From Candidatus Hemicellulosilyticus sp. P3 (lineage in GTDB: Bacteria > Bacteroidota > Bacteroidia > Bacteroidales > P3): 61,161 nucleotides of DNA. Positions 1-6,722 of the stretch are shown piece after piece. Location of the stretch: positions 1-61,161 of the forward strand of contig LPNH01000010.1 in assembly GCA_001543385.1 (NCBI GenBank), in the 5' to 3' direction. Position numbers and translations under genes: made by a program. The notes under the pieces were generated by a model. The model saw nothing but the letters and a program-made list of their open reading frames with translations. It was not told where the DNA came from and did no database searches. Each line of letters begins with the position of its first letter. The first letter of the stretch is position 1.

Positions 1-202
1 TTTCGCTTGTTTACGTCTTTCTCCATGCTGTATGCCTTTCGCCTGATATCATCCAGTTTCTCGTTCATCAGCTTGACAACATGGAAATGGTCGAACACCA
101 ATGTCGCTTCCGGGCAGTTCTCCATGACGGACGCTATGAATGCCGTTGACAGGTCTGTTTCCACATGCCTAATCCTTATGTCCTTGCGCTTGACCTTCTT
201 CC
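1..202. repeat. Left arm of a 202-bp inverted repeat shared with the right window edge
   Basis: Bases 1-202 equal the reverse complement of 60960-61161 with two mismatches (positions 110 and 160). Both arms lie inside ISL3-family transposase genes, and both end at exactly the same base of that gene, the window edge. Similarity stops abruptly at 202/203. The pattern suggests a contig that broke in a multi-copy insertion sequence. Confidence 0.93.
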
Positions 203-209
203 TTTTCAT
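1..209 (-). pseudogene. ISL3-type transposase, 5'-truncated copy, cut by the window edge
   Basis: Read on the minus strand from an ATG at 209, this encodes a transposase segment beginning MKRKKVKRKDIRIRHV and continuing through the DHFHVVKLMNEKL motif off the left edge. It matches the middle of the transposase at the right end of the window. The match starts at base 202; everything upstream is unrelated, so about 190 N-terminal residues, including the zinc-ribbon region, are missing. Two base differences from the right copy (positions 110 and 160) are both missense: Trp to Leu just before VFDHF and Ala to Glu just before TDLS. It is probably a dead remnant, although an ATG and a promoter-like box lie upstream. 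The true 3' end is not visible. Confidence 0.85.
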
Positions 210-236
210 GAGACTATAATTGATTGTGATTTAGTG

Positions 237-244
237 CAAATGTA
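237..244 (-). promoter_or_regulatory. Possible -7 box upstream of the truncated transposase
   Basis: The minus strand reads TACATTTG, a match to the Bacteroidota -7 consensus TAnnTTTG, 28 bases before the ATG at 209. No good -33 TTTG sits at the expected spacing, so this may be chance in AT-rich DNA. Confidence 0.3.
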
Positions 245-860
245 TCAAAAATCCATGAAAGTAACGACTGTTATCAATAGAAAGGTTCTAATAGCATTAA
301 AATTTCTCTGAAAATATGGTAAAATGCCATATAAAGCACCCACTTTTCAATCGGTTTATACCTTAACCATCTGTAAAAAGAAAAAACTCAAATGTCTGCT
401 ATTTAATAACCTTCGCGCCTTTTACAATTTTAACTCCAAATGCCAAAATCAAAAAAAACACTTTTGTATTCCGTGTTAAGATATGTTAAGTGGCATTTTC
501 TTTCTTTTGTTTTCAGAATTTTTGTTTCTGCCTTGTTTCTTATGCCCTCTATACTTGGCAATGTATATTGATATTCAACACCTTACAAACTGACAACAGG
601 ATTTCAAGAAGAAGATCATCATGGTAGTAGGTGCTTGTATTTTCCTAACTGCATCCCCGCAAGTAACACATTAAAGTAATAAAACATCCTTTCATCCAGA
701 GGAAACCGAACCCTCATGGGTGAATTGCCAAGGAGCATCCTAAGGCATTTTCGTTTTGACAACATCTATATCTGGATATTGTTATAAGACCATCAACATA
801 TTTTCGCAGTCTCAGAAGATTACAAAAGTGGCAAATTAGAAATAGGGGCTCTTACACGTT

Positions 861-888
861 ACGTCGAATTTGCAATCCGACGTTTTTT
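861..888 (+). terminator. Terminator-like hairpin with T-run
   Basis: ACGTCG (861-866) pairs with CGACGT (878-883), with a short inner ATT/AAT pairing around TGC, and is followed by six T. It has the form of an intrinsic terminator for plus-strand transcription, yet no plus-strand gene lies upstream. It might instead block transcription coming from the left into the antisense of uvrC. Confidence 0.5.
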
Positions 889-946
889 ATTAAGGATTTA
901 CAATTCCCAACCCATTAACCAATTAAGCCACTAAGCTATTAACCCG

Positions 947-2800
947 CTAAGCCATCTCCGGCTCGTGCAGGTGCCGCCACACCTGGCGGGCTTTGGCCGG
1001 GCCGATGAGCTGGGCGATGTCGGATTCGGTCTGGAGTCGCAGCTGTTTGATGGAGCCGAAATGCAACAGCAGGTCACGGGCTGTCTTTTCACCAATGCCG
1101 GGAATGTCGGTAAGCTGGGTGCGGAAGGTGGCTTTGCTGCGTTTCCGTTTGTGAAAGGTAATGGCAAAGTGGTGCACCTCGTCCTGCATCTGCTCCAGCA
1201 GATGAAACAGCGGGTCGGTGGGTTTGAGGCCCACAACTTGCGGCGGGTAGCCGTAGAGGAGTTCCGAGGTGTGGTGGCGGTCGTCTTTGGCCAGCCCGGC
1301 AATGGGAATGTCGAGGTGCAACTCTTCATGCACCACGCGGTGCGCCACCTCCATCTGGCCTTTGCCGCCATCGACGATGATGAGTTGCGGGCGTTCTGTC
1401 TCGGCCAGTTTTCCATAGCGGCGGCTGAGTATCTCGGCCATCGAAGCGTAGTCGTCGCCGCCTTCGCCGCCCTTGATGTTGTATTTTCGGTAAGCATTGC
1501 GGTCGGGTTTGCCATGGGTGAAACGGACCATGGCGGCGACAGCATAGGCACCCTGGATATGGCTGTTGTCGAAGCACTCGATGTGCACGGGCGGCTGCGG
1601 CAGCTGCAACATTTTTTGGATGCGTTCGAGCAGATGGGCTTTGGATCGCGGCACCGCGGCCTCGTCGGGGTTGAGCAACGCCCGGCGGTGTTCGCACTGA
1701 GCCCGGTAGGCCTCGACGTTGCGTTGCGACAGTTCGAGCAGTTGCAGCCTGTCGCCGCGCGTAGGCACGGTTTGCCTAAGATAGGCGTCGGGCAGATCGG
1801 GCACCGGCACCGGCACCACCACCTCACGAGCGGTGCTCTCGGTCTGCTCGTGCAGTGCAGGGATGACGGTGGAGAGTATCTCGGCATCGCTCTCGTCGAG
1901 TTGTTTGCGCACCTCGCTGGAGAAACTGTAGATGATGCTGCCGTTTTTGATACGCATCATGTTGACATAGGCGGAGCGTGCATCCGATACGACGCTGACC
2001 ACATCGATGTCTTTGACATTGGTGTTGACCACGGTGGAGCGGCTTTGGTACTCTTCGAGCAGCTGCAACTTGCGCTTGACCGCGTCGGCTTCTTCAAAGC
2101 GCAATTCGGAGGCGAGGTGCTGCATGCGGCGCTTCAGATCGCGGGTGATGTCAGCAAAATCTCCTTTCAAGATACGTCGGATATTGTCAATCTCGGCATT
2201 GTATTCAGCATGGCTCTGGAGTCCGGCGCAGGGGGCTTTGCAAAGCCCGATCTGATACTTCATGCAAGGGCGTTCGGTGCCTGCCGGCGTTTCACCCGTC
2301 GGGCGTTCCAGGCGGCGGTTGCAAGTGCGGTAGGTGAACAGCTGGCGAATGATGCCATCTAATTCACGCAATATACGCTGGTTGGGATAGGGGCCGAAAT
2401 ACTGCCCTTTGTGTTGCCGGTTGCGGGTGAAAAGGATGCGCGGATAGTCCTCCTGTGTGATGCAGAGGTAGGGGTAGGTCTTGTCATCTTTGAGCAGGCT
2501 GTTGTAGCGCGGCTGGTAACGTTTGATAAGGTTATTTTCCAGCAGCAATGCGTCCACTTCTGTGGCGACGACGGTGACGCGGATGTCACAGATGTTGCGG
2601 ACAAGCATCTTGATCTTAGGGCTCTTCTCTTCATAATGGGAGAAGTAGGAACTCACGCGCCGCTGCAGGTTGCGGGCTTTGCCTACATAGATAACCGTAC
2701 CCGATGCGTCGAGATGCTGATAGACACCCGGTGTCTCGGGAATAGTCTTCAGTTTAAGGGCGATGGCCTCAATATGCTTGTTGATGCCGGCATCAATCAC
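947..2800 (-). CDS. uvrC: UvrABC excinuclease subunit C
   Basis: UvrC makes the two incisions flanking a lesion in nucleotide excision repair, working with UvrA and UvrB in the cytoplasm. The 617-residue protein has the usual length and order. An N-terminal GIY-YIG nuclease domain (about residues 15-95) contains TPGVYQHLD and IYVGKARNL. A UVR motif lies around residues 205-240 (RFEEADAVKRKL). The C-terminal RNase H-like nuclease half contains ECFDNSHIQG, with the Asp expected for catalysis. A terminal helix-hairpin-helix region has DIPGIGEKTARDLL. It is the last gene of a minus-strand run after asd and the gldH-like gene, with only 13 bases between it and the latter, so it is probably co-transcribed. 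Nothing looks damaged. Confidence 0.97.
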   Translation of the reverse strand: MIDAGINKHIEAIALKLKTIPETPGVYQHLDASGTVIYVGKARNLQRRVSSYFSHYEEKSPKIKMLVRNICDIRVTVVATEVDALLLENNLIKRYQPRYNSLLKDDKTYPYLCITQEDYPRILFTRNRQHKGQYFGPYPNQRILRELDGIIRQLFTYRTCNRRLERPTGETPAGTERPCMKYQIGLCKAPCAGLQSHAEYNAEIDNIRRILKGDFADITRDLKRRMQHLASELRFEEADAVKRKLQLLEEYQSRSTVVNTNVKDIDVVSVVSDARSAYVNMMRIKNGSIIYSFSSEVRKQLDESDAEILSTVIPALHEQTESTAREVVVPVPVPDLPDAYLRQTVPTRGDRLQLLELSQRNVEAYRAQCEHRRALLNPDEAAVPRSKAHLLERIQKMLQLPQPPVHIECFDNSHIQGAYAVAAMVRFTHGKPDRNAYRKYNIKGGEGGDDYASMAEILSRRYGKLAETERPQLIIVDGGKGQMEVAHRVVHEELHLDIPIAGLAKDDRHHTSELLYGYPPQVVGLKPTDPLFHLLEQMQDEVHHFAITFHKRKRSKATFRTQLTDIPGIGEKTARDLLLHFGSIKQLRLQTESDIAQLIGPAKARQVWRHLHEPEMA

Positions 2801-2813
2801 TGTTCATGCAAAA

Positions 2814-3299
2814 TCATTCGGGATAATCCGTCGCCGTTGGAACAATGTAAAGGCGCAGGCTACGTATGCCTTCAATGTCGTAGTAGTGTGTGGCTTGGCC
2901 CACCTTGACGCTATGTGTTCCCTTCCGGTTGAAACTGAAACAGTCGCGCACACGCTGGTCTACAACCAGCAGGCCGTCCTTCCATTCGCCTTTCCACACA
3001 CCCTGTTTATCCTGCAGGAGGACAGTGGCGGGGAAAAAGCGGCGTTCGCCGGCGTCTGTCTCGATATTAAAAATGACAGGCAGCGAGGAATATCGATAAC
3101 GGGCGGTGTCGACGGCCACGGCAAGATGGAAGTCACAGTCTTCTCCGGGTTGCTGGACATCGACAGTGAACTGGATGGGTTTGAAACGGTTCCACGCTCC
3201 TGTGAAGGCACGCGTTTCGTCAAAAGTGTATTTGGAGCCGCAGGAAGCAAACTGGAACGCTACGACGGCAACAAGAATGGCTATTGCAATTTTTTTCAT
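2814..3299 (-). CDS. GldH-like lipoprotein
   Basis: A 161-residue protein with a lipoprotein signal peptide: MKKIAIAILVA followed by a lipobox-like FASC that places Cys at about residue 20. The mature part is beta-rich. It resembles GldH, an outer-envelope lipoprotein of the gliding / T9SS apparatus, in overall length and in a YRYSSL segment followed by a GVWKGEW segment and a C-terminal GIRSLRLYI. The match is from memory of the family, so assignment is moderate. The Met at 3299 was preferred because it opens the signal peptide. An upstream ATG at 3320 would overlap the asd stop by four bases (ATGA) and add seven residues. It sits between asd and uvrC in one minus-strand run. Confidence 0.55.
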   Translation of the reverse strand: MKKIAIAILVAVVAFQFASCGSKYTFDETRAFTGAWNRFKPIQFTVDVQQPGEDCDFHLAVAVDTARYRYSSLPVIFNIETDAGERRFFPATVLLQDKQGVWKGEWKDGLLVVDQRVRDCFSFNRKGTHSVKVGQATHYYDIEGIRSLRLYIVPTATDYPE

Positions 3300-3316
3300 G
3301 AAAGATCTGTATGGAT

Positions 3317-4306
3317 TCATGTACGGCGCGTCATCAACGATTGAAGTATCTGAATGGCATTGGTGGCGGCACCTTTGCGAAGATTGTCGGCAACTATCCA
3401 CATGTTGAGGCTGTTCGGCTGCGACAAATCACGACGCAGGCGTCCGACAAACACTTCGTCACGCCCCTGCGCCAAAACGGGCATCGGATAGAGTAGTCGG
3501 GACGGGTCGTCACACAGCACAACACCCGGGGTTCCGGACAGAAGATGCCGCACATCCTCCATGGTATAGTCCTGCTTGAACTCGACATTGACCGACTCGC
3601 TGTGGCCGCCCACCACCGGCACACGCGCCACTGTGGCCGTGACAGCGAGGGTGTCGTCACGAAGTATTTTGCGTGTCTCGTCGACAAGTTTCTGCTCCTC
3701 GGTGGTGTAACCGTCATCCAGAAAATCTCCTCCGTGAGGGAATAGATTGCGGTGGATAGGGTAGGGGTAGGCCTGTTCGCAAGGCATGGTGCCCGATTCT
3801 TCCGCTTCCAACTGCCGGACGGCACGGATGCCTGTTCCCGTAACGCTTTGATATGTCGACACCACAAGGCGGCGAATGCCATAATGCCGATGCAGACGGG
3901 AGAGCGCGAGGACCATCTGGACTGTGGAACAGTTGGGATTGGCGACAATCCGGTCGCCGTCGTGCACAGCGTCGATGTTGATTTCCGGCACCACCAACGG
4001 AATTGCGGGGTCTTTGCGCCAAGCCGACGAGTTGTCGATGACCGTGGTCCCCGCCGCCGCAAAAAGCGGTGCATACTGGCGCGACACATCAGCGCCGGCT
4101 GAAAAAACAGCATAGTCCGGACGGGCGGCTATCGCCGATTCGACGGAGACGACATGCAACTCGCGTCCGGCAAAGGCAAGGGGGCGACCCACCGATTTGG
4201 CCGAAGCGGCGACAATGATATCATGCTTGTCCAACCCCCGTTCCTGCAGCACCTGCAACATGACGCCACCGACAAGTCCGGTGGCTCCGACAACGGCTAT
4301 CTTCAT
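3317..4306 (-). CDS. asd: Aspartate-semialdehyde dehydrogenase
   Basis: Reduces beta-aspartyl phosphate to aspartate semialdehyde with NADPH, the branch point to lysine/diaminopimelate, threonine and methionine. The 329-residue protein opens with the dinucleotide-binding motif VGATGLVGGVMLQVL. It carries the catalytic Cys in VANPNCSTVQMVLAL (about residue 128) and a later active-site His in RVPVVGGHSESVNVEF. The open frame extends upstream, but the Met at 4306 was chosen because MKIAVVGATG is the canonical N-terminus. It starts 11 bases after the stop of the secreted-protein gene at 4318-6588 and overlaps or abuts the gldH-like gene, so it is probably part of the same transcript. Confidence 0.95.
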   Translation of the reverse strand: MKIAVVGATGLVGGVMLQVLQERGLDKHDIIVAASAKSVGRPLAFAGRELHVVSVESAIAARPDYAVFSAGADVSRQYAPLFAAAGTTVIDNSSAWRKDPAIPLVVPEINIDAVHDGDRIVANPNCSTVQMVLALSRLHRHYGIRRLVVSTYQSVTGTGIRAVRQLEAEESGTMPCEQAYPYPIHRNLFPHGGDFLDDGYTTEEQKLVDETRKILRDDTLAVTATVARVPVVGGHSESVNVEFKQDYTMEDVRHLLSGTPGVVLCDDPSRLLYPMPVLAQGRDEVFVGRLRRDLSQPNSLNMWIVADNLRKGAATNAIQILQSLMTRRT

Positions 4307-4317
4307 GGCTATGTATT

Positions 4318-6588
4318 CTACCGGATGAGTGTGATTGTGCCCCGCTTCACAAGTATGGCGTTGGGGTTGATAATGTCGGCATAACGGCAGACATAAGTGT
4401 AGCTGCCGGTTTTGCAAAGCTCACCATGGGTGTCATATCCATCCCAGCTACCGTCTACGCCTTCGAAGTGGCCGACCAACTCGCCGCGACGGTCGTAGAT
4501 GTACATCTGTAGGTATACAATGCCGACACACGACACAAAAAAGCGGTTGTTGGTCTCCTCCTTAGGTGTAAAAGCGTTGGGAATCCAAATGTTTTCTTTG
4601 AGGAGATGCAATGTGATGGTTGTGTCGTCCTCACAACCGATATTATTGCTGACATGCAGGCCGATTGTGGCGGAGTCCTCGTCCGTGTTGAAACTATAAT
4701 AGGCCGTCTGACTCATATTGACTGTGCCGTTGGGAAACAACCATTCACGACGGTCGGCCCCGACGCTGACATCCGACAACTGGATGTTCAAACGGTCGAT
4801 GGTGGCTGAGGGCGGGTTGGCCTCGATTCGAGCTTCGATAGGCAGCAATGTGAAATTGAGTTGGATGACACTGTCACAACCATATCGGTTGCGCTCAATG
4901 ACCGTATCGGTGATGGCGGTGCCGGTGTTGCTCTCATAGTAGGTGACCCCGTTACGCCACGTATACTCATGACACGAAGAGATGCTTTCTATATATATAT
5001 TGGTTTCGGACACACGCAGATGCAGCGTCTCGACACTATCGCATCCGGCGGCACTGCGGAAATGACGCATATAGTCGTTTTCCAACGTGAAGTGCTCACC
5101 CCACATCTCAAACGACTGGTTCTGACAGATTCCCTCGTGGTAATGGATGTCATAAACGGGGTGGACGATATAGAGGACGCTGTCGCTGCGGCTGCAGCCA
5201 TTGGAGAAAAACACATTGGAGTAAATATGGAATGTGTCGGCCACACCTTCATGTATGGCGTCCATGGGCTCCACCCACAGTGTGGCATTGCTGTTGCCGA
5301 CGCTATAGTGATCGGCGGAGACTGTTGAAGTGCGTCCGTTCGCCATGCGCGTGACATTCCACACAATGGTGTCATACGCACTCGAAGCAGGAATGCTGAC
5401 GTTAAACTGACCCCGGCTTCCATGACAGGCGGCCGCCCGGCCACGGCCTGAGGATTGGGGCGAGGTGAGGGTATAGGAGGTGGAGGTGTCTACATTCACA
5501 TGAATAACATCGGTCAGATAATAAAAGTAGCCTGTGGCACCGTTGTAGCGAACCGTCACCATGTAATCAGCCGGCTCGGTAGGGTAGACCACCGCTGACA
5601 TGTGGTCACTGCTGGAATAGTAGCCTTCAGCCTGCCGGGCGGCAGGGCTATTGGCATTGGCTCCCAACTCAATTGAGTCGCCGTCAGCCGTGAGGCGGTA
5701 CCAGCTGATAGCCTTGACGGTGGTGCCCTGCGGAGTGAAACGCCACGCCTCCGGAGCGTCTTCGTTGATGGGGGTTTGGAACGGATTGCGTCCGGGAGCC
5801 ATGAATGCCGAGGTGCCGTCAGCATTGATGATGCCGATAGCACTCTTGGTGCCGCCACTTGCCGTGCCGTAGCTACGGTGTTTCTTCACATGCACTTCAA
5901 TCACATTGGTGCCTTCGTAGAGCACCACCTGATGGGTGCAGTTGTATGTGGCCTGTTCCGAGGAATGGCCGAACACCGGGACCTCGTTCCAGCTGACGGT
6001 GATATGACGGCAAGGCACTTCGCCGCCGGAGTATTTAAACACCCCGCGGCGGTTAGACTCACTGGCGGGGATGTAGGCCGGATCCATATCGCTCGCAACG
6101 CCCAAAATGGAATTGGGCCAAGGGAATCCTGACGGGTTGGATGGCGAGGGATTGATGGGATAGTAGGTGTCCCAAGCATAGCCGGAAGCCTGTCCTGCGG
6201 TAATGCTGCTGTTAAACGACACCAAACCGTTGGCCGCCATAAACACATGAGTCTGTGTCACGCCAAAAAACTGAAACGGGAAATCGATGTCCAGACCACC
6301 TTGCGAATCCCACACATCGTCGATACTCAACGGCAGGTGGATGCCAGCGGTGAACGGCTCTGGCGGGTCGTAGGGGATAGACTCGACCAAGTAGTTGCCG
6401 TTGAAGTGCTGCGTGGTGATAAAGGCATCGGCATGAAGCGTAATCTGTGGATTGGCGCAGGTGACAATTGTATCGCCATGTTCACCCTCGACAATCTTGA
6501 CATTGGGACATTGCGCGCTGCCTATCGCAGGCAACAGCAGTAGCATGGCAAGCGTCAATAACGGGGATTTCGGCTGTTTAAAACTCAT
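4318..6588 (-). CDS. Secreted protein with gliding-type (type B) T9SS C-terminal domain
   Basis: A 756-residue exported protein of unknown function. It has a Sec signal peptide (LLTLAMLLLLPAIGSAQ). An N-terminal extracellular domain contains IDFPFQFFGVTQTHVF and ANGLVSFNS, resembling nidogen-like or lectin-like modules of surface proteins. Several beta-rich Cys-containing segments follow, then a C-terminal region of about 85 residues beginning with FTPKEETNNRF and containing YDRRGELV and GSWDGYDTHGE. The last region is the type B sorting signal recognised by the type IX secretion system, so the protein is predicted to be secreted or surface-attached. The start at 6588 was chosen because it gives the signal peptide and follows a well-formed promoter. 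It is first in the run leading to asd, the gldH-like gene and uvrC. Confidence 0.8.
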   Translation of the reverse strand: MSFKQPKSPLLTLAMLLLLPAIGSAQCPNVKIVEGEHGDTIVTCANPQITLHADAFITTQHFNGNYLVESIPYDPPEPFTAGIHLPLSIDDVWDSQGGLDIDFPFQFFGVTQTHVFMAANGLVSFNSSITAGQASGYAWDTYYPINPSPSNPSGFPWPNSILGVASDMDPAYIPASESNRRGVFKYSGGEVPCRHITVSWNEVPVFGHSSEQATYNCTHQVVLYEGTNVIEVHVKKHRSYGTASGGTKSAIGIINADGTSAFMAPGRNPFQTPINEDAPEAWRFTPQGTTVKAISWYRLTADGDSIELGANANSPAARQAEGYYSSSDHMSAVVYPTEPADYMVTVRYNGATGYFYYLTDVIHVNVDTSTSYTLTSPQSSGRGRAAACHGSRGQFNVSIPASSAYDTIVWNVTRMANGRTSTVSADHYSVGNSNATLWVEPMDAIHEGVADTFHIYSNVFFSNGCSRSDSVLYIVHPVYDIHYHEGICQNQSFEMWGEHFTLENDYMRHFRSAAGCDSVETLHLRVSETNIYIESISSCHEYTWRNGVTYYESNTGTAITDTVIERNRYGCDSVIQLNFTLLPIEARIEANPPSATIDRLNIQLSDVSVGADRREWLFPNGTVNMSQTAYYSFNTDEDSATIGLHVSNNIGCEDDTTITLHLLKENIWIPNAFTPKEETNNRFFVSCVGIVYLQMYIYDRRGELVGHFEGVDGSWDGYDTHGELCKTGSYTYVCRYADIINPNAILVKRGTITLIR

Positions 6589-6628
6589 AATTAAATATAT
6601 ACGCGCGGTTAAGCACAATTTCAGGTTT

Positions 6629-6659
6629 CAAAGATATGATTTTTTTTTGAACAGACAAA
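6629..6659 (-). promoter_or_regulatory. Promoter of the T9SS cargo gene
   Basis: On the minus strand, TTTG (6659-6656) is followed after 19 bases by TATCTTTG (6636-6629), an exact match to the Bacteroidota -33/-7 arrangement. It lies about 40 bases before the start at 6588 and probably drives the four-gene run to uvrC. Confidence 0.75.
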
Positions 6660-6689
6660 GCGGTCGCGAATTATTATATCCGCGACCGC
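6660..6689 (-). terminator. Hairpin downstream of hppA
   Basis: GCGGTCGCG (6660-6668) pairs perfectly with CGCGACCGC (6681-6689) across a 12-base loop, 34 bases past the hppA stop. There is no clean U-run on the minus strand. It directly abuts the -33 box of the next promoter, so it probably ends the hppA transcript just before the next one starts. Confidence 0.6.
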
Positions 6690-6722
6690 CTGCAAAATTT
6701 GTTATGAGAAACTCCCTGACGA

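Larger units (their letters stand above)
210..946. other. AT-rich non-coding stretch
   Basis: This is the only long gene-free stretch in the window. It is clearly more AT-rich than the genes to its right. I see no convincing coding region, tRNA or tandem array. Two details stand out. A 17-codon open reading at 621-674 (MVVGACIFLTASPQVTH, preceded in frame by a run of lysines without a start) resembles a broken signal peptide. A terminator-like hairpin lies at 861-888. Just before the uvrC stop, short 'attaacc' and 'taagcc' words recur at 913-953. It may be the scar of earlier insertion-sequence activity. Confidence 0.6.

Noticed and set aside
621..674. Short secreted peptide gene (17 codons)
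   Set aside because: No ribosome-binding site, no promoter, and the preceding lysine-rich codons have no start; at most a fragment of a lost signal peptide.
965..2362. Long plus-strand open frame (465 codons) opposite uvrC
   Set aside because: It lies entirely antisense to a clearly functional uvrC with all catalytic motifs, has no recognisable domain, and is explained by the codon bias of the real gene.
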